The notes under the pieces: generated by a model | What the model saw: only the letters and a program-made list of their open reading frames with translations | Told to the model about the DNA's origin: nothing | Database searches by the model: none | Program-made: the position numbers and the translations under genes | From: Chara braunii | Taxonomy: Eukaryota; Streptophyta; Charophyceae; Charales; Characeae | DNA: 20,951 nt | NCBI GenBank assembly: GCA_003427395.1 | Contig: BFEA01000292.1 | Location: 706,046-726,996 of the forward strand | Direction: 5' to 3' | Part shown: positions 1-9,027 of the stretch, in pieces | Layout: each line of letters starts with the position of its first letter | Position numbering within the stretch: the stretch's first letter is position 1

Positions 1-64
1 AACCCTACAGGTTGGACTGCTCGTGTTTCCCAAGGACAAATTATTTTTGAAATGGATGGGAGAC

Positions 65-95
65 AGAGAGAGAGAGAGAGAGGGGGGGGGGGGGG
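65..95. repeat. AG microsatellite followed by G14
   Basis: About nine AG units (65-82) run directly into fourteen G residues (82-95). On the minus strand this is a C14 tract followed by CT repeats, directly downstream of a tRNA-like B box, so it may be the degenerate tail of the minus-strand SINE-like segment at 96-147. Confidence 0.85.
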
Positions 96-147
96 TTGAA
101 CCCATGACCTCCTGCAATGCCACTTGTTTGTCTTTCCAACTGAGCTC
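96..147 (-). mobile_element. tRNA-derived SINE-like head (minus strand)
   Basis: Read on the minus strand, an A-box-like GAGCTCAGTTGG (from about 147) is followed by a perfect B-box match, GGTTCAACCCC (from about 103), at the spacing expected for a tRNA-type RNA polymerase III promoter. The D-loop side looks tRNA-like but no complete acceptor stem or mature tRNA is visible, so this is better read as a SINE head or tRNA pseudogene. An 11-bp direct repeat, GCTCGTGTTTC, occurs at 19-29 and 144-154 and could be a target-site duplication. The right copy overlaps the start of the A box, which weakens that reading. Confidence 0.5.
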
Positions 148-227
148 GTGTTTCACTCCTTCCATTTCTTTTTTTTTCCCTTTTGGGTATTGACATATCA
201 TTGTTGATGAGCAAGCGCCGAGCGCTC

Positions 228-243
228 TAGCTCAGTTGGTTAG
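228..243 (+). other. isolated tRNA-like A box
   Basis: TAGCTCAGTTGGTTAG matches the tRNA A-box consensus exactly, but no convincing B box lies 30-60 nt downstream. It may be a degenerate SINE head or a tRNA fragment. It is not a functional tRNA. Confidence 0.35.
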
Positions 244-580
244 GGTCATCCTGAGACGCAGCCCACGGAACGTGAGAGAAAATCTTCACCCCACTACCCC
301 ATGGGGGGCGGGCCTTTTACGAACGAATGGTGGGCACGATCGAAATCTCAAAAAGAAAGAAAATTTTGCTCCTTTCTAAGGACAGGGTAGGGGTCCAGCA
401 CTTTTGGAATTTCCAACTACTTTCGCAGCCACTATTCCGCGTGTCCTGCGATTTTACCCACCCTCCGAAAGCTTCAACCAAATACTTTGCCTCGCCTTAC
501 GGGCAGAGTTGAGCGTGGGCTCCTGAAAAATGTCCGAAGTGTTTCGGGTTTAAGTAATGTGGGAACAGACCCTTAGGTTA

Positions 581-640
581 GGTCCCGAATCCAATGCCCA
601 CTGGCCGTCTGGCCACACCAGGTGCCAACCAACTGAGATA
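581..640 (-). mobile_element. degenerate tRNA-like segment (minus strand)
   Basis: On the minus strand TATCTCAGTTGG (629-640) resembles an A box and GGATTCGGGACC (581-592) resembles a B box with about three mismatches. The spacing is within the range of tRNA-derived SINEs. A small inverted repeat TGGCC/GGCCA at 602-615 lies between them. Decay is strong and the call is tentative. Confidence 0.3.
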
Positions 641-1067
641 GTTGGCTTGCTCCCCCAGTCGGCATTGCCAGGGTATTTGGCCCCCCTCACAGGCGGCCTC
701 ACACTGCCCTCTGACTGTGCCCGATTAAGGCGGGGGACATCCCCTTGATCGTGAGAGGTAGCTGTGCTTGCAGGGCGTTTCCCTGTATAATCTTTAGGAG
801 TGGTGGTTGATTGGCAGTGAAAGGTGAAAAAGAGAGAGGAATATTGATTAGTCTGGACAAGAAAGGAAAAAATCAATCAGCGTCGAGCTGACTGCCCCTA
901 GGTGATTCTTTTTGTTTTTTCTTCCTGTTGGGAAAAGAGTGTGATTCGTGCTATTGAAAGAGTCTCGATTCGAGCTCGGGTCCGTATTTCAACAGCTCTG
1001 ATCTACGCCCATTGATCTCTTGTTTACTTTCTTTTCGGGCCCCTGGTGGCACTAAGGACCACGGATC

Positions 1068-1143
1068 ACGCATCAAGGAAACCAGATACACGCCATGGCA
1101 CGAAAACGCATCAAGGAAACCAGATACTGGCCAGGGCACGAAA
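1068..1143. repeat. 38-bp tandem duplication
   Basis: Two adjacent units (1068-1105 and 1106-1143) share ACGCATCAAGGAAACCAGAT and end in GGCACGAAA. They differ at only a few positions in the second half. No coding role is apparent. Confidence 0.85.
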
Positions 1144-1483
1144 AATACAACAGCGGTTTCTACATCTCCCTCCCCGCCCCATGGCGCGCAAATACTTCAA
1201 GTTCAGCCTGCGGCGGGGAATGGCTCCAGTTTCTCTATTAGGCATGGCGCCAGCCTTTTTCGTTGATTTTTTTCTTATTTTTCTCATGGCGCCAGTTTCG
1301 CTATCAGAGTTTGCCGCCCGTGCGCACGAAATTCAATGCAATGTCACCGGCTCAGGTGCCATCGCTGGGGCGCGGTATGGAAAATGCGGAAACGACACTG
1401 TAGATCGCCTTCCCGCTCTTAGCACAGCACAAGCGCCAAGCTGCAGGGAGGGCGAGAATGTCGACAGATTTCCTCGCCTCCCT

Positions 1484-1540
1484 CTGTGTGTGCGTGCGTG
1501 TGTGTGTGTGTGTGTGTGTCTGTGTGTGTCTGTGCGCGCG
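1484..1540. repeat. TG microsatellite with C interruptions
   Basis: A TG-repeat tract interrupted by TGCG and TGTC units and ending in CGCGCG. Open frames across it on both strands are low-complexity artefacts. Confidence 0.9.
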
Positions 1541-2680
1541 TATTTCCCCGCTTGGTCTCCATCTTCCTTTTCCCGCCCTGCCACCCACCCACCTCTCCCC
1601 TCGCGTCGGTTTCGCCTCCCATTCCTGACGAACTTCACACACTGAGCCCCAAACCTTCCCTGGGGTATTGCCCGCCATGAAGCAGCGATGNTCACACGCG
1701 AAAGCTGCCCTCAGCCTCCAGGGCCGAGCGGCGGTCGTGCAACACATCCCGCTCGTGATTGTGAGCGCGCCACTGGCGAGCGGGAAAATACTGGCGTGGA
1801 CGAATTTTGATTTTGTGATGCCTCGTGCATTGGCGGGCGATCGCGGCCCCGGTCGTAGCAAGTCTGCCTACTGCACTCCCCTTGGAGTGCGGACACACGA
1901 CGAACAGTACGGATGCACTTGGCGCCTAAGGGACATTTCCAACACGATCATCGTGCAGACAGATCCCAAGCGTTCTATAGTTACCCAGCGGGGATGCCAC
2001 GACCTTCACTCAAATAAAGCTGCGGTTTAGCGACCGAGCTTGCAGATCGAAGTGGGCCGCTGCTTTCGTCGTGCAACATCAGAGCAAGTCGTGCTAAGGT
2101 TGAACGAGGCTGTGCGCTGAGTATATCAGGGAGGAGCGAGTTTAACCCGGTGTGCGATTTCCAGAGCTGAGACGAGGAGGTCAACGAACAGCCCACGAGG
2201 AAAGCTGCCCCGCTTTCGTCGGAGCGTGATTTGTGGACATAGCTTGTTGAAACTTATGTGGGCCGATCTTGCAGCTGAACGGATATCCTAGTCTTTGCTG
2301 CTTAGTACGGTGTCTATCGAAACCTCTGAAGCAGCAGCAGCAAGCGCGGGGCAATTGACAAAACTTGTAGCTCAGCTTCGCTTTTGTTCTGCATTCGGTG
2401 GGAACAGCAAGCAAAACTCCGGGGCAGCGTTGGGCTCAACAGGACTGACTGCTGGAACTGCTGGTGACCAACGCCCCCCCCAGTTTGGACGTCGTCCCTG
2501 CCAATCCGCCAGTTTTCCTCCTCCTCCTCCTCCTTGGTCTACTCCACGTCCTCCTCTCACTGCACGTCCTTCCACTCGATTCCCTCCTGATAGTCCTTTT
2601 CTTGGTTCTGGTTCAACTTGGTGAATCATCCATTCTTTGCCGGTCATTTGGCAGGCTTTTCTCCGCATTTACCGACGTCG

Positions 2681-3885
2681 ATGGCGTCCATGATGACGCT
2701 GCTGCTCGTTGGAACATTGACCGTGATGCTTGTGGGGTGCAGTCACCCCCTCGGTGGCAGTGCCATGATCGTGGCAGCGTATGGTGCCCAAGCTTCCCAG
2801 GCAGTTGCTTCCTCCTCGCCGACAGTCGCGACAGCTTTCTCGTCGAGTGTGAGATTCTCACGGAGGGATTGGAACACGCGGACGTCCACCGAGGTAGAGG
2901 AGCCTGGACCTAATCACTGGGACGGAAGTCTGGCCACCGTGGATGAGCAAGGAAAACTGCATCTGAAGATCTCCAAGAACGGGCAGGGAGGGTGAGCATC
3001 ACGTCGCGCTGACCTACCTACCTACCTACCTACAGGTTCTGCTCGCCCAGAATAAATTGCAGCTGTTTTAGACTTCTTAGCTTTAATTGTCAGACAAGCC
3101 GTGATTTTTTTTATTTTTTATTTTTTTAAGCGGTGATTTTCGAAGTACCAAATTCGAGGCTTTTGCGAGTCATACAACGGCCCTATCCAATAAACGCCTC
3201 TCTGACTTGAACTTTGCCTGGCTGGGTGTCCAATGTCTGTCTTGTTGCTGGATGCAGGTGGTCATGCGCCGAGGTTTTCCTGCCGTCTTCTCTGGGGTAT
3301 GGCACGTACACCGTGAAGGTGTCATCGCCGACGAACGATCTGCATGAAAACGCGGTGCTCGGGCTTTTCACCTACGCCGACGTCGCCCAAAGCGAGCTGT
3401 CCAACCCGCATCGTGAGTTCGACGTGGAGGTTGCCAAGTGGGGCGTGGCCAGCGACAGCACCAACACCCAGTACGCCGTGCAGCCGTACCAGCTGCCGGG
3501 TCATCGCCTCCGCTTCGCCGTCCCCGGGCCGGAAGCCACCGTCCATGCGATGACCTGGTCGCCCAACGAGCTGTCCTGGACCAGCACCTCCGCCTCGTCC
3601 GGTGCGCTCCTTCAGTCCTGGTCGTTCAAGAGCACGCCAGAAGTGGGCGCCGTGCCACCGCCGGGCACCGAGGTCTTTCACATCAACCTGTGGCTGTTCG
3701 AAGCCAGCCTGCCGCAAGACCACGCGGACGTCGAGATTGTCCTCGATTCCTTCTCCTTCGAACCACTCAAGGCGCCTTCTCGAAAACTGCTATCACTCCA
3801 ACTCCGCAGCGGGCACCTTCGCCGTCGCTCAACACCATCATCATCCACGGTCATCCTGACGGGGAAGACGGTGATTATGCTATGA
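2681..3885 (+). CDS. glycoside hydrolase family 16-like secreted protein, two exons
   Basis: A spliced gene: exon 1 is 2681-2991, intron 2992-3257 (GT...AG), exon 2 is 3258-3885. The two exons total 939 nt, exactly 312 codons plus TGA, and the phase-2 junction reads continuously into the conserved WSCAEV segment. Residues 1 to about 25 form a hydrophobic leader, MASMMTLLLVGTLTVMLVGC, so export is likely. The rest matches a single concanavalin-like GH16 fold: EPGPNHWDG, DEQGKLHLKI, SSLGYGTYTVKV, AVLGLFTYADV, then the catalytic signature EFDVE (E157, D159, E161, the GH16 ExDxE pattern intact), QYAVQPYQLPG and HINLWLFE near the end of the fold. The roughly 40-residue basic/Ser-rich tail is not recognised and could be misannotated 3' sequence. 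The start was chosen at the first ATG before the hydrophobic core; an in-frame ATG at 2618 would bury the leader. Family members act on beta-glucans and related wall polysaccharides, but the substrate here cannot be read from sequence. Exon 2 is visibly GC-rich compared with its surroundings. Confidence 0.8.
2992..3257 (+). other. intron of the GH16-like gene
   Basis: The donor is GG|GTGAGC and the acceptor is GATGCAG|GTGG. Removing it joins two segments of one conserved domain in frame. It contains five tandem CCTA units (3013-3032) followed by an alternative AG at 3034-3035, and T-rich tracts around 3103-3127. Using the alternative AG would add residues and stops before the domain, so the 3257 acceptor is preferred. 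Confidence 0.75.
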
Positions 3886-4559
3886 TTTGTTTGTGTATTT
3901 ATTTCGAGACCTTCAAGTACAGTCCATCCGGTTTATTTATGCGAATGTGTTAAATACCTGTGGTTCACTCTCCGTTTTCCCTGTGCCGCGGGGATGCAGT
4001 ATGCGCTCAATGTTCCGCGGACAGGACGACATTTCCTTCTTCCGACCGTTCGGATGGTTCTTGACCGGTGGCCACCACCGCCCGGAGGGGTTATCGCCGT
4101 GATGAGGTTCGAGAAGATAGTCATGTATTTATTTTTTTATTAGATTATTTTGTTCGTTCATTTATGCTGCGTATAGAAGAGCTCGAATGTACTGCGTGAC
4201 ACCCACTCTGTTCATTCATCAACAGGAGCAACGTCGGAAAACACCGGTTGTTCGTTTCCTCACGTACCGTCGCGGTTGTTTTTTCCTTGTTTTCTCCTCG
4301 TAATTGTCCACGACTTTACGTTTTCGATGTCACTCGTAGGGCCATTCCATTTCTTTTCTCGCGGTGTTCCATTTACGATTTAGAAAGTCTCTCAAATGCT
4401 CGAACACATCGGACATTGAGGAGCTGGAGGGAAGGTGCACGAGTGCACGAGGGTGGAGGGAGGCGGGGATGCCCCCAAGTAGAATGCAGATTGATCGTTT
4501 TTCCTCTTCTGTCCGTCATGGCTCTGACAGTTGATGAAAAATGTGTTTTCCTTGCCTTT
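3886..4559. other. no gene recognised; 3' flank of the GH16-like gene
   Basis: AT-rich downstream sequence that probably includes the 3'UTR. No clear AATAAA signal follows the stop codon closely. The open frames are short and without recognisable motifs. Confidence 0.5.
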
Positions 4560-4699
4560 GAAATGCTTCCAATTATACCTTTCTCGGCCTTTTGGCTAGG
4601 ATCAAGTGTAGTATCTGTTCTGATCAGCTTAATATCTGATCCGTGGTCCATTTGACCACATTTAAAAAAAAAAAAAAAAAAAAAGAAATGCTTCCAATT
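4560..4699 (+). repeat. 15-bp target-site duplication around the U2 retrocopy
   Basis: GAAATGCTTCCAATT occurs at 4560-4574 and again, identical, at 4685-4699. The copies sit immediately before the U2 5' end and immediately after the A21 tail. A direct repeat of this length in these positions is the signature of LINE-type target-primed insertion. Confidence 0.95.
4575..4684 (+). pseudogene. U2 snRNA retropseudogene, 3'-truncated and polyadenylated
   Basis: Positions 4575-4663 match the 5' domain of plant or green-algal U2 snRNA from nucleotide 1: ATACCTTTCTCGGCC, then the branch-point recognition sequence within AAGTGTAGTATCTG, then stem-loop IIa and a stem-loop IIb-like GTGGTCCA...TGACCAC. 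The sequence then ends and A21 follows (4664-4684). The Sm site and the 3' stem-loops III and IV are absent. A G replaces the usual A in GGCTAGGATC (family consensus GGCTAAGATC, in the U2/U6 pairing region). With perfect 15-bp flanking duplications and no 3' half, this is a reverse-transcribed copy made by LINE machinery, not an active U2 gene. Confidence 0.93.
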
Positions 4700-5979
4700 T
4701 GTAATGCAATCCATTGCTCCAGTGGTTAGTCGCTTTAGACACGTCGTGAGGACACCGTTGCGGTGCCAGGGGATATCCTCCGTTCCCCCAAAATCGGGTT
4801 GCCTGAACAGTTGGCGGACTGTCGAGACGTCAAACACGAGCGCTGCTATCCTTGGTGTGTGTTTCAGCATGTCTATGCACTATGCCTGCGTGCGTGCCTT
4901 TGTGTGAGTGGATGTGAGGAGGAAATAACGTGTTTTCATTTGTGTGTGCATTTCTGGATGGTTGTCCTTCAGTCGATACCACCCACCCACCGGATCTCTA
5001 TACAGCATATCACATCTCCCTCGGCTTAGACCTGGCGCTAACGGAACAGGGTGATCCGAAGCTATTGAACTTGGTGCTAATGGTGCGCATTTATACGTGA
5101 CCAGACCTCTCTGACACGTCGCCGGCATTCAGACAGAATCTGGTGAGAAAAAACGTGCAACGCACCGTTTGTGATTTCGTGTTCATGTCCGTGCGAGTCC
5201 TTGGGGCCTTCATCGCACAATATTGCATTGTTCTATCAGAAGCGGATCATGTTTCACAATTTCGTTTCATGGATCTTAAATGCTTGGAAAGCATTGTTCA
5301 TGTCGTTGGCTGCTAGGGTTTCGCCCTCTCAGGCAATCCTTGGAAAGCATTGGATGATTGGACGAGGAGAATACATCGCGGGAACAACAGCGGACGCCGG
5401 ACAGTTCCATACAGTCATACACCAAACCTGTCTCTCTGTTGTATCATTTCCCAACCTCGACCACGATCCTTTCGTGGGTGGTTGGGGGTTCGAAGGGAAT
5501 GCATTTGATTCCGACATTTTACACAACTCTGCGTCATCAGATGTGACTTGCCACTTGGCCGAGAGGATATACTCTTAAATTGCATTTCCACCGGTCCCAC
5601 CACGTCCTCTGTAATCTCCCCCTTCGTTCAAAGACCGGACTGTCGATCTCAGAGGCAGAAAACACTTGCACCCACACACGCTCACGAAATGTAATGCTCC
5701 GCCTGCCAAGAGAAACCGGGTCGAGATTTGCAATCATCCCCAGGGATGTTCTAGAAGGAACGTACTGTAGAATATACCATTTTTTTTTCCGTTTCTGCAC
5801 AGAAACTGGCACGTCGAATCCTTTCCCATGTTTCTAACCAGCAAGACTGAGCAAGTCACTCTCCACTGTGCCTCTTAAATTCACCATTGCTTTACAATAG
5901 TGTGCCATGCTTTCCGTAATCGCTCGTCCGCTGGTTACCGCTCGAAGGTAAGGTGGAGGTTGGTCAGCTTTGCTTTGAC
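4700..5979. other. no gene recognised
   Basis: Open frames on both strands lack recognisable motifs. A 14-bp direct repeat, CTTGGAAAGCATTG, occurs at 5283-5296 and 5339-5352. An A-box-like GCTCCAGTGGTTAG near 4717 lacks a convincing B box. Confidence 0.45.
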
Positions 5980-6876
5980 TCACCCACGTGACCTGTTTAG
6001 CCACCTCAGCCTTGAATCCAAAATTGATGAACCTTTTTCCGCTGCTATGGAGCCAATTCTAGTGAATAAGGGTCCCACCAAAGAGTGTCCGCACAAGCAC
6101 TCTCCCAGTGCCAAGAAATGATGACCATGACCGACGTCCACAAAACATGCCACTATTTGTAGCCCTCTTTGCACAGCTAATGCTGCTACTCGCAGGAGCA
6201 CCGTTCCTACTCCTCCCGCTGGGACCACGATCAGCACGCAACCACCAATGCCCACCATCATTTTATTGTAATAACTTCCACGTTCACTACGCTGCTTACC
6301 AGTTCTACGGGTGGGGGTGATATTTCCAATGCCTCTACCACTAGCACTACCAAAGCCAGTACCACGACTACTACTGCTACCATCCGCCTTGGATTGCTTC
6401 TTGGTAACCACGTTTCGCACTGTGAGGGAAGGAGGGGAGAGTCTCTACCAGCTTGTAATGCTAGCAAGGCAGGGTCGGATGAGACTCAGGAGAGGAGAGT
6501 TTATCTTCGGCTGGCATCACCACCGCTTGACCCATATAGCATTTCACCTGCTTCCTGATGAGGTTTGAACAGTGGCAGGACGGTGTCCATATTGCTAATG
6601 CCTTTTCTTTCTTCTTGAGGCTATGCTGCCGCTACAGCAGACCTTTGGCACTCTAGAGCTGCCTACAGTGCCTAGATTCTCGTTGTTCAAATGTTCTTGC
6701 GCTAGGTTCATTACATCGTTTTTTCGGATTTTTTTTCCCTTTGTTCCGTCTCTGTCAGTCCGTGTGAAAGTGGTCTGTGAAACTTTCAGAGAGACACCGC
6801 TTGGGTTCGTCACATAGCAATGTCCCAAATTCTTGTCTTCATATGCACTCAGAAATCCCTGCAACGTAGAAGACAT
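5980..6876 (-). other. unrecognised minus-strand open frames, possible gene remnant
   Basis: Two minus-strand open stretches (6876-6595 and 6420-5980) lie in the same reading frame, separated by several stop codons. The second has a Ser/Gly/Arg-rich start (SSSSRGTGFGSASGRG) and a hydrophobic middle. No domain or family was recognised. It could be a decayed coding region, an exon-intron gene or chance. No function is proposed. Confidence 0.15.
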
Positions 6877-6912
6877 GATCTTCTACAGTTTCTCTCTTTG
6901 CAAGCCGACTGC

Positions 6913-7027
6913 CTTCTTCTTCTTCTCTTCTTCTTCTTCTTCTTCTTCTCTTCTTCTTCTTCTTCTTCTTCTTCTTCTTCTTCTTCTTCTTCTTCGATTG
7001 ATTGATTAATTAATTAATTAATTGATT
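6913..7027. repeat. TTC microsatellite followed by ATTG/ATTA repeats
   Basis: A long TTC tract with two CTC interruptions spans 6913-6995, followed by short ATTG and ATTA tandem units to 7027. The poly-Ser and poly-Phe open frames across it are artefacts. Confidence 0.95.
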
Positions 7028-7086
7028 TAAAGGCCAATCCGTCTTGCACAGCTCTGGTTTTCGTTGCCATAAGGCACTGCCGGGCA

Positions 7087-7250
7087 GTGTCGGCTAGCTC
7101 AGTAGGTTTCATGCCTGAGCTGCACCGAGTAGGTGCTGGGCTCAAAACCCGCTGCGCGGCTGCGGTCACTTTCAGTGACCTGAGGATGGCCCAGGACAGA
7201 ACGACCCTGGTTAGTTGTGCCGCCCTGCAACGGTGCAACCTGTAGCTATG
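7087..7250 (+). mobile_element. tRNA-derived SINE-like element, head on plus strand
   Basis: TAGCTCAGTAGG (about 7094-7105) is a clear A box. GCTC...GAGC around it forms a tRNA D-stem. A B-box-like GGGCTCAAAACCC follows at about 7138-7150 at tRNA spacing. The sequence continues into a non-tRNA body, as in SINEs. The 3' end is uncertain: a purine/A-rich tract at about 7500-7514 could be its tail, but no flanking duplication could be matched. No canonical acceptor stem is seen, so it is not a functional tRNA. Confidence 0.5.
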
Positions 7251-7367
7251 CCGAAGCACGAGGCCTGGTGGAGGGATCTGGGGAATTGTCCTGCGTCACC
7301 GGGCGTGGCGCTCTAGTGTGTGGTGGGGAAGGCCTGTCTAGCGTGTGGTGCAACCTGTAGCTATGCC
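7232..7367. repeat. 21-bp direct repeat within the SINE-like region
   Basis: A 21-nt sequence beginning GGTGCAACCTGTAGC and ending TATGCC occurs at 7232-7252 and 7347-7367, a spacing of 115 bp. It may mark an internal duplication of the SINE body or two overlapping element fragments. Confidence 0.8.
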
Positions 7368-7379
7368 TACTGTGTAACC

Positions 7380-8064
7380 CGTTGGGACATACCCAAGCAT
7401 TCCGTGTTCGCATTCTCGTTAGAATCATCTTAGCTGACACCCATGGCTCAATTAGGTTGCCTGTCAGGGTCGAGACCCCAAATTTACTCAGGATTCTGAG
7501 AAGAAGAAAAAAAATTACTCAGGAATCAGGATTCTCGAGAGGCATGGGCTCTGAATACCTCTCGGAACAGGACTTCAATAAAAATAATAATAATGACGTA
7601 TAAATTTATATGATATACACAGATTCTAGAATATCAATAATAATGATCTTAAATTACCTGGGACTGGTCACCAGGTCCTGTGGATGTATCACCAAACTTG
7701 TTAGCCAGCAAAGGCCCAGCATATCCGGAAGCGAGTGCTGGGCTGGGCTGGAAAGTGGACACTGTAACTGACCAGGTGCACAAGAACTTGAGGGAGAAAA
7801 GTCATCTCCCTCAGTGTTGATGCAATGGCTCTTTAAAAAGATATTCAACCAGAAGCCTACGAGTTTTTCCGAGGTATAGATTTGTCATTGTAGAGTCACT
7901 GCAGTGCACCCTGCATGACAGCCTCAGTGGTGTGGTTGGGAGGTTCCCGCAAGGAAAACAAAATCAGGGTGTTATCACTTCGGGTACCCAGTGCTCACCC
8001 CGCCCATATCCTGTCCAAGGATGCTTGCTTCTGTTTTTTTTTCCACAAAAAACAGACGTCTCCA
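7380..8064. other. no gene recognised
   Basis: The stretch contains an A-rich run near 7500-7514 flanked by partial repeats of TTACTCAGGA (7484 and 7515 areas), and closely spaced A-box-like (7444-7456) and B-box-like (7467-7479) sequences that are too near each other for a working promoter. No coding evidence was seen. Confidence 0.4.
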
Positions 8065-8112
8065 ATCTATCTGTGGGGAGCTTCACCTGCTGGAAATCGG
8101 GTCCAGTGTCCC
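8065..8112 (-). repeat. dispersed element copy 1 (long form, minus strand)
   Basis: On the minus strand it starts with the shared 24-nt motif (8089-8112), with stem arms CTGGA and TCCAG, and continues into AGGTGAAGCTCCCCA and a TAGATTGGAG-like end, as in the copies at 8552, 9576 and 18477. An A-rich run follows nearby on the minus strand (about 8035-8050). No coding potential is apparent. Confidence 0.75.
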
Positions 8113-8551
8113 TTTACAGTTTTCAGCTAGTTAGCTCTCAATGACATTATACAAACTAAACAACATTGATTGCCCTCAAGGGAGGGAAGTGACTGTTTTC
8201 TGAAGACAAGGCAGTGAAGGCACTCCTTTGGCTCCAAGAGGGGGGATCGATTGACGCCTTTACTGCTTCTGCTACCCAATGCATGGAATATCAGGTCTTC
8301 TCAGTCCTCATTGGGGATTCCTTTTCCGTCTCCAACCAACGACTCCGGCTCTTCCCTCTGCAAGGTTGAGGAGCACTCTGCTTGGCCAGTCCCTCGGGAA
8401 AATAGATCGGGCGGGGATAGGGGAAATCAGGAGAGTGGTTGAGTGGCAAAATCAAGGTTCTTGTGGAGTTCTGGGAGGGGTCGAAAAGCTGAAGCTTCAG
8501 CCCCGGACAGAAGGTACATGTGATCATTGCTGTGTAATGAGTGTATCCAAT
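8113..8551. other. no gene recognised between dispersed element copies
   Basis: Short open frames only, none with recognisable motifs. Confidence 0.4.
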
Positions 8552-8713
8552 GGGACGCTGGAGCCGATTTCCAGCAGGTGAAGCTCCCAACCAATAGATG
8601 GAGCAACCCAACAGGCAAGGCCTCAATCCTAGTGGTTCTCATACCACCACCAGGCTCCAGGATAGTGGGCTTGCAATGCGGTTTTTCAACAAAAAAAAAA
8701 AAAAAAAAAAAAA
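8552..8713 (+). mobile_element. dispersed element copy 2 with A23 tail
   Basis: The 24-nt motif (8552-8575, here with GAGCCGA in place of GACCCGG) is followed by AGGTGAAGCTCCC and ACCAATAGATGGAG, about 100 nt of other sequence, then 23 A residues (8691-8713). Conserved start, variable middle and terminal A run suggest a short nonautonomous retroelement or retrocopy in plus orientation. No target-site duplication was found. Confidence 0.5.
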
Positions 8714-9027
8714 GGGGCTGAGGGTATTATTGGGGAAATGATGGGCAGGGTAAAAGGGAGAGGGAAGTGGGCAGGGGGCAGGGGGCAGGGGGCAGGGGGG
8801 ATATGGGGAATGAAATACCAGTGATAACCCAACCCCTAAAGATTGGGCGATGTCTGATTGGCTGTGTTCACAGAAGGAGAGGGCGAGGGAAAGAGACATT
8901 GGGTCTCTGTCACTGCATTCATCAGCTGCCCAGGCAGTGCAGTGAAGACGCAGTGGGGCAGGCGCAGTCTCTACTGGTCTTCCCGAGCATCCAGTTTTTC
9001 TAGAGAACGCTATGTCACTTTGTTTTG
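8714..9027. other. G-rich spacer without a recognised gene
   Basis: It begins right after the A23 run, carries the G-rich tandem repeat at 8769-8800, and otherwise shows only short open frames lacking motifs. Confidence 0.4.
8769..8800 (+). repeat. G-rich 7-bp tandem repeat, possible G-quadruplex
   Basis: Four tandem GGGGCAG-type units form more than four G runs of three or longer separated by CA. This meets the usual G-quadruplex pattern on the plus strand. A further GATATGGGG follows. Confidence 0.75.

Larger units (their letters stand above)
986..2680. other. gene-poor stretch upstream of the GH16-like gene
   Basis: No protein family was recognised on either strand. The open frames here overlap low-complexity DNA (TG repeat, CCT-rich tract) and show no domain. 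The stretch holds a 38-bp tandem duplication (1068-1143), near-repeats of ATGGCGCCAG (about 1219-1305), the TG microsatellite and one ambiguous base (N) at 1691. The 1690-2300 part is CpG-rich and could include the promoter or 5'UTR of the gene at 2681, but no core promoter element can be assigned. Confidence 0.5.

Noticed and set aside
1055-1067. A third U2-like match (GGACCACGGATCA, minus-strand TGATCCGTGGTCC)
   Set aside because: Only 13 nt match and no further U2 similarity or clean A tail follows. A chance match cannot be excluded.
1333-1861. Long minus-strand open frames
   Set aside because: They cross the TG microsatellite and an N, consist of low-complexity residues and match no family I recognise.
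2372-2913. Overlapping open frames on both strands upstream of the GH16-like gene
   Set aside because: Gly/Pro and Leu-rich translations of CCT repeats; they are shadows of the 5' region and exon 1.
3322-3723. 133-codon minus-strand open frame inside exon 2
   Set aside because: It is antisense to the conserved GH16-like domain, and open antisense frames are expected in GC-rich coding DNA.
4575-4663. Active U2 snRNA gene
   Set aside because: It lacks the Sm site and 3' stem-loops and has an A tail and target-site duplications. No upstream snRNA promoter elements were recognised.
4715-4790. tRNA-like sequence GCTCCAGTGGTTAG downstream of the U2 retrocopy
   Set aside because: The A box is plausible but no B box better than chance is present.
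6820-7005. Phe/Ser-rich open frame
   Set aside because: It is a translation of the TTC microsatellite.
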